A DNA stretch of 64,000 bases from Craspedostauros australis (lineage: Eukaryota > Bacillariophyta > Bacillariophyceae > Mastogloiales > Achnanthaceae): positions 407,604 to 471,603 of the forward strand of contig JAMXDE010000048.1 in the NCBI GenBank assembly GCA_026770025.1, read 5' to 3'. This document shows, one piece after another, positions 43,779-52,831 of the stretch (position 1 is the first letter of the stretch; each line of letters opens with the position of its first letter). The translations under genes and the position numbers were made by a program. Below the pieces are notes generated by a model. It was not told the origin of the DNA, made no database searches, and was given only the letters and a program-made list of their open reading frames with translations.

Positions 43779-45719
43779 TCACAGAGATGTGCTGGACACC
43801 TTCGAAGTGTGCAAGCCTTTCGCGAGATGCTCAAACTTGCCATCTTGGAATCCTGGCAGAGATTCGAGCAGGTAGGTCGCAGCGCAGGGCAGATCTTCCT
43901 CGCTACTCGTCGGGGATGTTGTTGTGGGTGTATCCGGACTGAAGGCGCCGCCCCGCGCTGGATTCCGGAATGCTGTCGCACCGCCGGTTGACCCAAGCAG
44001 AACCTGCTCCCGTTCCAAGATGGGGTATCCTTGCACGCTGACCTTGGTGTCGAGAGCGGTCTTGGGACAGGCGTCCTCAGGCGCGTCGGGGAACATGAGT
44101 CTCGCGGCCTCGTCGCCCGTGAGCTGACCCACGCGATCTTCGATGCCCAAGGCCGGCACGAGCAGATCGAATGCGGCGGCGTACCCCGCCCGAACGGCCT
44201 TGATGACCTCAACCTGATCCTGTTCCAAGGTGGGCAGCTCTGGCACGCTGCTGGATACCTTGAGCGGCAGCAAGTGCGCTCTGTTCCATGTCGAGCGATC
44301 CTTCTTCGATGCTGTGTTGAGCCGCTCCTCTTGTTCGGAATCCACGCCGTACAGGATATCCGCCGGCGGCACGGCGATGGGTTCGCCGCCTCGCGTCACG
44401 GCGAGCTTGCCCTCCTCCAACGTCAGGATGTCTTCGGCGTAGATGTACTGCTGCCCGCCACGTTCAAAGAACCTGGCAACCTGCGGGAGGTTGTTGGAAT
44501 GGAAGTAGAGCGGCGCGATGCCCTTTTCGTAGACGCCCGGCTTGGTCTTGGGTTCCCACCCTTCGGGACGGCTGCACAGCACGAGAACGTGCGTGGCACC
44601 TTCCGCGACGGCCGACCGATACGGCAGGGGTTCCGTGCAGAATGCATCAAAGTGCGGACAGTCGTGGATCATGACGGGCGGGCCTGTGGCGCCGGGAACG
44701 GTCATGCTGGCCTGCAGGCACGCGAACATGCGATCTTGTTTGTCGATGAGCGAGTCGGACGATGCGGCAAAGAAGTGCTCGGTGCGGAGGCATTTCGAAT
44801 AGAGGAGTCCGTCGCGGCCGACGCAGGATGAGGCGATACGCAGCTTCTGGACGACGTCGTTCTGCTCGAAGCTGTCGATGTCCAACGGTCGGATGCCATG
44901 CTGCTGGCCCATGACACCGTCAAGAACGAAGGAGATGTTCATGCCAGGATTCTGAAAGTACGGGTTATCGATGATGGCATTGTCGCCGACACCGAACGCT
45001 TGTTGCGATCTTCCCACACCCGGCAGCTTGGAAAGGACCTTGTTGGACCAGAAGAGCTGCATGGCCGATTTGGCGAGCGACTTCAGCAGTCTCTTCTTGC
45101 ACACGAAGGATGTTTGGGCGGCGGGCAGGATGTCGACGTAGACATCGACGCACATTTGTCTGGAGACCATGTAGGCCCCGATGACGGAACCGGCCGAGCT
45201 GCCGTAGATGGAATCGAAGGCATCCGAGAGACCGAGAGAGGCTATCGCGGCTGCCATGCCAGCCGAGACGCAGCCACGCATGCCGCCGCCTTCGATGGCG
45301 AGTGCGACGCTGGCATCGTCGTTGCGGGCGCCCGGTTTGGAGGAAGGATCGTGGAACCGTTGGGCAAGGATTTGCAGGACGTCGTGCGATAGCATGTCTT
45401 GGACGTCCTTCTCGGCCAGGTCGATCTCGAGTTGCACATCCTTGAAGGCGACTCCGTCGTCCAGAACGGCTTGTTGCAGTTCGGCAGCGTTGGCGACTGG
45501 GCGCTTTCTGCCTTTGCCTCTACCTTTCTTCCTGTTGTTGTTGCTGTTGCTCTCATTGTTGTTGTTGTTGTCAGTGGTGGCCGATCGACGTGATGCGATA
45601 TCGCTTGATGGGAAGAGGGAGAATGATGTTGGACTGGCATTGTTGTTGGTATTATTGTCGTCGCCGTTGACCACGAAGTTGAAGGATGCGTGCGACTCCT
45701 GCTCCACCACCGATGGCAT
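43779..45719 (-). CDS. Patatin-like phospholipase B, promoter displaced by Copia
   Basis: Minus strand, 646 residues from the ATG at 45719. Relative to copy A it lacks five residues in the Asn-rich stretch and has few other changes. GGGMRG, GSSAG and FDAFCTEP are all intact. The Copia element begins at 45720, so the initiator ATG directly abuts its left LTR. The original upstream sequence now lies 5.3 kb away (from 50996). The frame continues into the LTR for 29 codons without an ATG. The protein is intact, but its transcription would need to start in or across the element. Confidence 0.8.
   Translation of the reverse strand: MPSVVEQESHASFNFVVNGDDNNTNNNASPTSFSLFPSSDIASRRSATTDNNNNNESNSNNNRKKGRGKGRKRPVANAAELQQAVLDDGVAFKDVQLEIDLAEKDVQDMLSHDVLQILAQRFHDPSSKPGARNDDASVALAIEGGGMRGCVSAGMAAAIASLGLSDAFDSIYGSSAGSVIGAYMVSRQMCVDVYVDILPAAQTSFVCKKRLLKSLAKSAMQLFWSNKVLSKLPGVGRSQQAFGVGDNAIIDNPYFQNPGMNISFVLDGVMGQQHGIRPLDIDSFEQNDVVQKLRIASSCVGRDGLLYSKCLRTEHFFAASSDSLIDKQDRMFACLQASMTVPGATGPPVMIHDCPHFDAFCTEPLPYRSAVAEGATHVLVLCSRPEGWEPKTKPGVYEKGIAPLYFHSNNLPQVARFFERGGQQYIYAEDILTLEEGKLAVTRGGEPIAVPPADILYGVDSEQEERLNTASKKDRSTWNRAHLLPLKVSSSVPELPTLEQDQVEVIKAVRAGYAAAFDLLVPALGIEDRVGQLTGDEAARLMFPDAPEDACPKTALDTKVSVQGYPILEREQVLLGSTGGATAFRNPARGGAFSPDTPTTTSPTSSEEDLPCAATYLLESLPGFQDGKFEHLAKGLHTSKVSSTSL
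45715..45719. repeat. Copia target site duplication, left
   Basis: GGCAT, repeated at 50996-51000. The empty site in units 1 and 3 reads GATGGCATGACC. Confidence 0.95.
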
Positions 45720-45907
45720 TATTGATTCTACTCCCGCTCGTGACTCGTCTACCCGGCGTACGCAAACCGCGCACCTCGCGCCCACTTTTTCCCTAGAGCA
45801 GAGCAAGACACTAGCAGAGGTTCAGACCGCAACTCCTCAATACATCAATGCTATCTCTCATAAATATTAGCGAACAACATTGATTCACACACTCCGTCCT
45901 ATTGACA
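45720..45907 (+). repeat. 5' LTR of the Copia element
   Basis: 188 bp. Contains a TAAATATT motif (45861-45868) that could act as TATA box or poly(A) signal. The last 40 bp are the part best conserved in the older solo LTRs. Confidence 0.93.
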
Positions 45908-45921
45908 GTTGTTCGCTAATA
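45865..45921 (+). promoter_or_regulatory. 14-bp inverted repeat spanning LTR end and primer site
   Basis: TATTAGCGAACAAC (45865-45878) in the LTR is the exact reverse complement of GTTGTTCGCTAATA (45908-45921). The second arm starts at the first base after the LTR, where the primer-binding site belongs. The 29-nt loop runs exactly to the LTR end. This fits a self-priming arrangement. Confidence 0.7.
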
Positions 45922-45966
45922 GCAAACGTTTGAAAAATCTCGGTCACCAAGACCAACATCATCACC

Positions 45967-47130
45967 ATGGCCAACAGCCACGAGAAGATCCTCGCGACCT
46001 TTCCGCAAGCCGTCGTCGAACCCATCGTCGGGGTGCCCACCTACGAGACCATCGCAGAGCTCAACGTAGTACTCAACGCAAACGCAGCTTCTGTACATTG
46101 CCCCCTCGGCAATGGACAGCTCGGCTACTTGGTACTCACCGTCTCTGACGATATCTTTCAAGAGCAGTCCACCGCAGCCTTCGTCGTGCCAGCCAACCCA
46201 GGACCACATCCGAACATCCCGAACGCGGCTACAGCAGCCCAGATCAGCGCAGCCACCAGCATCCACAAGGAACAGGAGCGCCTCTGGCGAGAGTACCGCG
46301 CCGTCGACAACGCCCTCAAGCAGCAGCTTCTTGGCGCGGTCGAGGACCAGTACGTACGAACCCTACGACACAACATCGTAGGGTACGCCAACGTAACCAC
46401 GCTCGAGCTCCTGACACACCTGTACAGCACGTACGAGAAGATCACACCGCAAGACCTTGACGAGAACGACAAGAACATGAAGGCGCCCTACGATCCGTCA
46501 ACGCCGTTCGAAGTCCTCGTCGCACAGATCGAGTCGGCACGAGATCTTGCCGCCGCAGCCAAGACCCCGTACTCCGAACATCAGCTTGTCACCACCGCGT
46601 ACAACCTGGTGTTTCGCACGCAAGTGTTCCCCGAAGCATGCCGTTCTTTCCGCGCTCTCCGTGCCGCCGACAAGACATGGGCAAGATTCAAGACGGACTT
46701 TGCCGCCGCACACCAAGACCATCGCGAGACCCAAGCGACGACAGCAGGCGGCGACTACCAAAGCGCCAATGCTGTCATCTCGCCCACCGAAACCGCCGAC
46801 GCTCTGGCCAATCTGGCATCGGCCACCGCGGCGGACCGCGACACTGTCGCCAGACTCACCGAGAGCAACGCCAATCTGGTCAAGCAGCTGACGGAGATCA
46901 CCACCATGGTATCCCAGATGCAAGCCAACGTGGCGCTCACCAACACCGGAGCAGGCAAGAAGAACAAGCGCAAGCAGAAGCACAACTCGTACTGCTGGAC
47001 CCACGGATACAAGGTCGCGGCGTCGCACACCAGCGCCACATGCAACAACCCAGCACACGGCCACAAGCGCGAAGCCACACGTGACAACACGATGGGAGGA
47101 TCCACCGAAGGAGCACCGACCACCGCGTGA
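45967..47130 (+). CDS. Copia Gag protein, 387 aa
   Basis: ATG at 45967 (CACCATGGCC). The central helical region (LWREYRAVDNALKQQLLGAV, LELLTHLYSTYEKIT) matches Copia Gag (UBN2-like) proteins. The C-terminus has a Lys-rich stretch (KKNKRKQKH) and a C/H cluster, CWTHGYKVAASHTSATCNNP, then GHKREAT. This differs from the standard CCHC knuckle; I recall similar clusters in algal Copia elements. It ends at a TGA that is in frame with pol. Confidence 0.88.
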   Translation: MANSHEKILATFPQAVVEPIVGVPTYETIAELNVVLNANAASVHCPLGNGQLGYLVLTVSDDIFQEQSTAAFVVPANPGPHPNIPNAATAAQISAATSIHKEQERLWREYRAVDNALKQQLLGAVEDQYVRTLRHNIVGYANVTTLELLTHLYSTYEKITPQDLDENDKNMKAPYDPSTPFEVLVAQIESARDLAAAAKTPYSEHQLVTTAYNLVFRTQVFPEACRSFRALRAADKTWARFKTDFAAAHQDHRETQATTAGGDYQSANAVISPTETADALANLASATAADRDTVARLTESNANLVKQLTEITTMVSQMQANVALTNTGAGKKNKRKQKHNSYCWTHGYKVAASHTSATCNNPAHGHKREATRDNTMGGSTEGAPTTA

Positions 47131-50100
47131 CGACCACGGCAGGAGCACAGTAAGCAAGTAACTTTCGCTGTTACTACTTCAAAACCCTGTGAGCCTGCCC
47201 TTGCCATTGTTGACTCAGGTTGCACTAGTCATTTCTTGCGCCAAACCGATCCAAGCATTGGCCGAACACCCGACGATAAACCGTTGTCTGTTGCGCTGCC
47301 TGACGGTTCGTCGATCCAATCTTCCCACCGAGCCACAGTCAGCATCTCCAACGTGCCACAGCATGCATGTGCAGCAAGAGTTTTTCCACAGCTCACGAGC
47401 GCCTCGCTTGTGTCTGTGGGACAGCTGTGTGACCACGGCATGACTGTTGACTTTGACCAAGAATCCGTGAGAATTCGAAAAAACGGAAACACGATTCACA
47501 CAGGCTGTCGGCATCAAGTTGACGGAATGTACCGAATTAACATCCAACCGAAACCACCGGATTCGCCAAAATTGGCCAATCACATCCATCACCAGTCCAC
47601 CAAGACCGAGCTCGCCAAGTATTACCACCAGTGCTGCTTCAGCCCAGCGGTATCCACGTTCACGGCAGCGATCAAGAAAGGATTCTTTGCGTCATGGCCT
47701 GGCCTCACCGAACAATTGGTGCGAAAATTCCTTCCACCTTCCGAAGCGACGGCGGCTGGCCATCTGCGACAGCAGTACCAGAACACGCAGTCCACCAAGC
47801 GAAAATGTGGGAACATCGTCCAGTCCACCAAGAATTCGCCAGAACCCCGCGATATGTTCATGGATGTGTATCAGCCTTCCGGCCGAATTTACACCGACCA
47901 AACAGGCCGATTCCCAGTGACGTCGTGTCGCGGATACCAATACATCATGGTACTCTACGATCACGATTCGAACGCAATTTTGTCACGCCCGCTGAAAAGC
48001 CGACACGCGACCGAACTCACACGAGCGTGCGGCGAGATGTTGGACGTTCTCCTCCGAAGCGGACTCACGCCATGTTTTCATCAACTAGACAACGAAGCAC
48101 CGGCGGAACTCAAGCAACTCATCCGTTCCAAAGGCGTCAAGTACCAACTAGTACCGCCAGGGATCCACCGACGCAACGCGGCAGAGAGAGCCATCTCAAC
48201 CTGGAAGGACCACTTCATCGCAGGATTGGCCACCGCCGACGCGAAGTTCCCGCTGAACTTGTGGTGTCATCTCCTCCCGCAATGCGACGCAACGCTCAAC
48301 CTCATGCGGCCATCGCGAGTCAACCCACACGTGTCGGCGTATCAAGTACTGCATGGCACCTTCGACTTCAACGCGACGCCAGTGGCACCTCCGGGAACAC
48401 GAGCCGTCATCCACGACAAGCCCAGCAAACGAGCGACATGGGCCCCACACGGCACCGCAGGATGGTACATCGCACCGGCCATGGAGCACTACCGGTGCTA
48501 CAAGGTGTACTGCAGCAAAACACGCAAGGTACGCATCACCGACACCATCGAACTGATGCCCAGCAAATGCGCCGTCCCCACGCCCACCAATGCAGAACTG
48601 GCCATCAAGGCCGCCAGTGACCTCACCGCAGCGCTCACCAAACCATGCCTCCCACTACAGCCAGTCGGCGACCAGCAACTGCAAGCGCTGAAACAACTGG
48701 AGAGCATATTCGCCACCGCCGCAGGAACGCAACCGACAGCATCACTTCCGAGGGTGCCAACACCGACGCGCGCCATCGACACACGGCAGACAACGACATG
48801 CGGCCCGACACAAACCGGCCCACCACAAGCGCTGCCGACAGACACGCATTCACGTCCGAGGGTGGCCCCGACGGCGCCACCAGTGACAGACGACGAAGCC
48901 GAGTCCGACGACGACGACGATTCCGACGACGAGTCCGACCACGAAGACGACGCGCAACCGCATCCGGCAACGGCCATCCCACGCACGAGACTGCGAACAG
49001 GCGCAATCCAGCGGCGACAATGGTCGCAGCACACGAGTAAAGCCAACGCCGTCATCGACGAACGAACAGGAACCGCATACGAGTACCGGCATCTCATCGC
49101 TGGGAAAGTACACGGCCACACACCGGAGCAATGGTACACATCATTTGCCAACGAGATCGGTCGCCTGGCCCAAGGCATCGGAACGCGCATCCCAGCATCC
49201 GCCGCAACCAACACAATCTTCTTCGTACCACGGTCCGCCGTACCAAGAGACCGCACTGTCACATACGGCCGCATTGTATGCGCCGTACGACCGCAGAAAG
49301 CGGAAACCCATCGAACCAGACTCACGGTTGGCGGCAACCTCATCGACTACCCCTTCGACGTACACACACCAACGGCAGAACTCACCACCGCGAAATGCCT
49401 CTTCAACAGCGTCGTGTCCACCCCGCAGGCGCGCTTCATGACGATCGACATCAAGGACTTCTACTTGAACACCGACATGAAGCGCTATGAGTACATGCGC
49501 ATGCCGGTAGCGATGATACCACCAGAAATCATCGAGCAATACCAGCTGCGCAAACTCGAACACAACGGCAATGTATACGTCGAAGTCCGCAAAGGGATGT
49601 ACGGACTCCCCCAAGCCGGCAAGATCGCGAATGTGAAGTTGCAAAAACACCTCGCGAAATTCGGATACCGCCCAGTCCCACACACACCAGGCCTGTGGAA
49701 ACACGACTGGAGACCGATCACATTCACCCTGGTAGTAGATGACTTCGGAGTCAAATACGTTGGCAAAGAGCACGCCCAGCACCTCATCACAGCACTACAG
49801 ACAATCTACAAGTGCACCATCGAGTGGGACGGCGACCTCTACTGTGGAGTGAGCCTCAAATGGGACTACGAGAAGCGCACAGTCGGGCTCTCCATGCCCG
49901 GGTACATCCAGAAGGCACTCCACAAATTCCAACACCCACTACCAACGAGACCCCAGCACTCCCCAGCAAAATGTGAGGCACCACAATACGGCGCCAAAAC
50001 ACAAGAACCAAAACTCGAAGACACATCGCCAGAACTACCGGCAGCCGACATCATCCGAATCCGGCAAATCGTCGGCACCCTGCTATACTACGCAAGAGCG

Positions 50101-50958
50101 GTCGATCCTACCATCCTGCCGGCAGTCAGCGACATAGCCACACAGCAGGCGCATGCAACACAGACCACAGCCCACAGCGTCAAACAGCTCTTGGACTACT
50201 GTGCCACGCACCCACACGCGACCATAGAATACAAAGCCAGCGATATGATACTTCATGTCGACAGCGATGCGTCCTATTTGAGTCTGCCCAAAGCGCGCAG
50301 CCGGGCAGGGGGACACATGTACCTCAGCGCGAAGTCCATCGACGGCACCAAGGCACCCACCTGCCCACCCCCGAACAACGGGGCCATCCACACTGTATGC
50401 AACAAGATACAGAACGTCATGAGTTCGGCAGCGGAAGCCGAAGTCGGCGCGTTGTACATGAACTGCAACGCAGCAACCGCACTTCGAACCACACTCGCAG
50501 AACTAGGCCACGAACAGCCACCGACTCCCATCAAAACGGACAACTCCACCGCATCAGGCATCGTCAACAACACCATGAAGCAACGACGAACCCGCGCAAT
50601 GGACATGCGTTTCTACTGGGTACGTGATCGAGTCCAGCAAGGCCATTTCATCATCTACTGGGCCCCCGGTGCCGACAACCTCGCGGATTACTTCACGAAA
50701 CATCACCCGACGGCCCATCATCGCAAAATGCGCGAAGTATACCTGAAGCCCACTCCAGACAGCAGCAAAACAGCAGGACAGAGCATGTTGGGAGTTACGC
50801 GAGGGTGTATTGATTCTACTCCCGCTCGTGACTCGTCTACCCGGCGTACGCAAACCGCGCACCTCGCGCCCACTTTTTCCCTAGAGCAGAGCAAGACACT
50901 AGCAGAGGTTCAGACCGCAACTCCTCAATACATCAATGCTATCTCTCATAAATATTAG
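47131..50958 (+). CDS. Copia Pol polyprotein, in frame after a single TGA
   Basis: The frame is open from the codon after the gag TGA (47128-47130) to 50958, 1275 residues, with no good ATG before the protease. Protease active site DSG at 47212-47220 (AIVDSGCTSHF). Integrase: variant zinc-binding region (YYHQCC) and DDE residues in YTDQTGRFP, HQLDNEAP and RRNAAERAIS. Reverse transcriptase: DIKDFYLNTD, GMYGLPQAGK and VVDDFGVKY. RNase H: HVDSDAS, AAEAEVGAL, KTDNSTASG and GADNLADYFTKHH. An acidic and Thr/Pro-rich linker separates integrase and RT. No frameshift. The last 50 codons lie in the 3' LTR. Confidence 0.92.
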   Translation, partial: RPRQEHSKQVTFAVTTSKPCEPALAIVDSGCTSHFLRQTDPSIGRTPDDKPLSVALPDGSSIQSSHRATVSISNVPQHACAARVFPQLTSASLVSVGQLCDHGMTVDFDQESVRIRKNGNTIHTGCRHQVDGMYRINIQPKPPDSPKLANHIHHQSTKTELAKYYHQCCFSPAVSTFTAAIKKGFFASWPGLTEQLVRKFLPPSEATAAGHLRQQYQNTQSTKRKCGNIVQSTKNSPEPRDMFMDVYQPSGRIYTDQTGRFPVTSCRGYQYIMVLYDHDSNAILSRPLKSRHATELTRACGEMLDVLLRSGLTPCFHQLDNEAPAELKQLIRSKGVKYQLVPPGIHRRNAAERAISTWKDHFIAGLATADAKFPLNLWCHLLPQCDATLNLMRPSRVNPHVSAYQVLHGTFDFNATPVAPPGTRAVIHDKPSKRATWAPHGTAGWYIAPAMEHYRCYKVYCSKTRKVRITDTIELMPSKCAVPTPTNAELAIKAASDLTAALTKPCLPLQPVGDQQLQALKQLESIFATAAGTQPTASLPRVPTPTRAIDTRQTTTCGPTQTGPPQALPTDTHSRPRVAPTAPPVTDDEAESDDDDDSDDESDHEDDAQPHPATAIPRTRLRTGAIQRRQWSQHTSKANAVIDERTGTAYEYRHLIAGKVHGHTPEQWYTSFANEIGRLAQGIGTRIPASAATNTIFFVPRSAVPRDRTVTYGRIVCAVRPQKAETHRTRLTVGGNLIDYPFDVHTPTAELTTAKCLFNSVVSTPQARFMTIDIKDFYLNTDMKRYEYMRMPVAMIPPEIIEQYQLRKLEHNGNVYVEVRKGMYGLPQAGKIANVKLQKHLAKFGYRPVPHTPGLWKHDWRPITFTLVVDDFGVKYVGKEHAQHLITALQTIYKCTIEWDGDLYCGVSLKWDYEKRTVGLSMPGYIQKALHKFQHPLPTRPQHSPAKCEAPQYGAKTQEPKLEDTSPELPAADIIRIRQIVGTLLYYARAVDPTILPAVSDIATQQAHATQTTAHSVKQLLDYCATHPHATIEYKASDMILHVDSDASYLSLPKARSRAGGHMYLSAKSIDGTKAPTCPPPNNGAIHTVCNKIQNVMSSAAEAEVGALYMNCNAATALRTTLAELGHEQPPTPIKTDNSTASGIVNNTMKQRRTRAMDMRFYWVRDRVQQGHFIIYWAPGADNLADYFTKHHPTAHHRKMREVYLKPTPDSSKTAGQSMLGVTRGCIDSTPARDSSTRRTQTAHLAPTFSLEQSKTLAEVQTATPQYINAISHKY

Positions 50959-50995
50959 CGAACAACATTGATTCACACACTCCGTCCTATTGACA
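50808..50995 (+). repeat. 3' LTR of the Copia element
   Basis: 188 bp, identical to the 5' LTR by eye. Preceded by the purine-rich GCGAGGGTG, a weak polypurine tract. Confidence 0.93.
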
Positions 50996-51150
50996 GGCAT
51001 GACCTGCCGAAGTTCCGTGACAAGAGAAGTGTGCCGGACGCTGCGTCGGAGCCTGTTCGATGTCTTGCGCGCAATGTTGGGGACTGCCAGAACCTTGCCG
51101 TAGGTGAGATTCGTTGTTGTTGTGGTTGTTGTGATTGACGGTGATGTTGT
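50996..51150 (-). pseudogene. Severed 5' region of patatin B
   Basis: Begins with the right-hand GGCAT duplication and continues the leader or N-terminal extension seen upstream of patatin A (VTELRQV...). It differs from A at several amino-acid positions over 40 codons (for example NIARKTSNRLRRS instead of NIARKVSNRPRRR), more than the main patatin frame does. That suggests leader or weakly constrained targeting sequence rather than enzyme. Confidence 0.75.
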
Positions 51151-51384
51151 TGTTGATTCTAGTCCCGTCCGTGACTCGCTTGACCACCACCAATGTAGCG
51201 CACACCTCACACCCACATCTTCCCACAGAGCTGGGTGAGCCACTGTCACGTGGGCAGACCGCAACTCCCAAACTCATCAATCCATTCTAACATTCTATCA
51301 TGACATATTCTATTATATCTATAATGGAATAATATGTATTGTATTTGCAAACAACATCGATTCACACACTCAGTCCTATTGACA
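51151..51384. mobile_element. Solo LTR at the unit 2/3 junction
   Basis: 234 bp, close relative of the one at 39181, with several substitutions (for example TTTGCAAACAAC in place of AAGCGAACAAC). No target duplication. Confidence 0.8.
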
Positions 51385-51694
51385 CACACATCGCCAACAT
51401 GCTCAAGCTGTCGATGGCGGTCGAAGGCATGAAGATCCGGGATTTCAATGCCAAGTACGAGTGCAACTTACTGCAACTGTCACCAAGAAGCACAAGGGCA
51501 ACAACAACCAAACGTCACCAACAAACTACGAGGGCGCCAACTTCGAGATCAACATCGGGGATGGTCAGGTCATCAGGCTCAATGATACTGATGGCATCCA
51601 GCAGCTCGGACCCAGCCTCAAGGCGACGGCTGCCTCGCAGCTGCAAGTCCTGCAGGATCAGATGGCGACCCTCATGGCACAGCTGCAGAAGTGA
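51385..51694 (+). pseudogene. Borealin fragment, unit 3
   Basis: Same left edge and same 548-bp internal deletion as the unit 2 fragment. The 77-codon frame starting at the ATG at 51461 is kept, with one conservative change (Val to Ile) in the dimerisation domain. Confidence 0.8.
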
Positions 51695-52831
51695 AATGTG
51701 AGCTGGTCCGAACAATGACACTCGACTCAGCAGCGTTCGGCACAGTGGCTTCGCAATGACAGAAATCAACACACGTCGCCACGAACGATCTATGCACTTG
51801 CCATCACACTCATATCAAAGGCTACGCTGCTTCATGAACACAAAGCCGTAAACTACAAAGAATCACTATGTATTCTATTCTATTGTATAATATAATACAA
51901 TACCAAATACAGAGCACTCCAGTTGGTATTCTACTTGCGTGGATCGGAGCACAACCACATTCACATGGATGAGGATGCATCACGAGACCCAGTCAATCGC
52001 AACACATGGCTCGTCCTCTCATGACCACATGAACCAATGAGAACACTGTCCGAACAGTTCGAACTCGATGTGTGTCACAACGATTGATCGATCGCCTTCT
52101 TCATGCTTTCGATTGGTGACCATGGTCATTGTTCTGTTTCAACGATCCCACGAGTCGAAGATACTCCGTTCTCATCACACACGATCTCTGGGTTGTTCCC
52201 ACAACCCACAAAGATCGTCTCACGGAGAGTGTTCTTGTCCAACTCCACTTCCTGGTGCCCCACATGACCCAACAAAACCAGGACATGATGGGTGCTGAGA
52301 CTCCACGCTGGTGATCCTCCTCCACAACACTCCATAGATCGTACCCGTGTCGAAGCAGGACACGATCGTGGGATGGGGATCAAGGGATGGCGATCAAGGG
52401 ATGGAGACCAACACAGAAAGAAAGCGACAGAAGGAGAGAGAAACACAATGAAAGACAATGAAAGACAGAGGCAATGAGACAACAATGCTGTGCGAGTCCT
52501 ACTCCAGGTATCGAAATCCACGCTCGAATCCACCAACAAGAGGCGTCGGCATGCTGCTCATCACACGGCATCATAGTCATACAACTACGCGTACATACTC
52601 GTATTCGTGCTCGTAGACGTGCTCGTCGTTGCACTGGTGGAATTGGGACACACAATCTGGATCTTGACCATTTCATCTCATAAAGCAGGCATCATGCCAT
52701 AAAATCATCCTCGGCAACCAATCATCCAACAATCGTCCACGCATCGTCCACTCATCGTTCACGCATCATCCAACTAACAAACGCTCAACAATCATCTACC
52801 ATCATCCACCAGCATCCACCATCATCTCAAC

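Larger units (their letters stand above)
45720..50995 (+). mobile_element. Complete Copia-type LTR retrotransposon
   Basis: 5276 bp, 188-bp LTRs identical over their whole length as far as I can compare, 5-bp target duplication, intact gag and pol in the order protease-integrase-reverse transcriptase-RNase H (the Ty1/Copia order). All features point to a recent insertion. It stands in the opposite orientation to patatin B. LTR ends are TATTG...TTGACA rather than the usual TG...CA start. Confidence 0.95.
39416..51384. repeat. Tandem unit 2, with Copia and 543-bp insertions
   Basis: Second copy of the unit; about 6.1 kb once the Copia element (45720-50995 plus target duplication) and the 543-bp element are subtracted. 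Confidence 0.85.

Noticed and set aside
43779-45806. Patatin B with an LTR-encoded N-terminus (29 extra residues)
   Set aside because: The extension starts at TTG, not ATG, in this copy; the first ATG is at 45719. In-frame continuity is noted only as context.
45722-45907. TG...CA LTR start at 45723
   Set aside because: The target duplication GGCAT and the right-hand LTR both place the start at 45720 (TATTG), so the canonical TG start is not supported.
47631-48620. 329-codon frame within pol
   Set aside because: Frame shadow of the integrase region.
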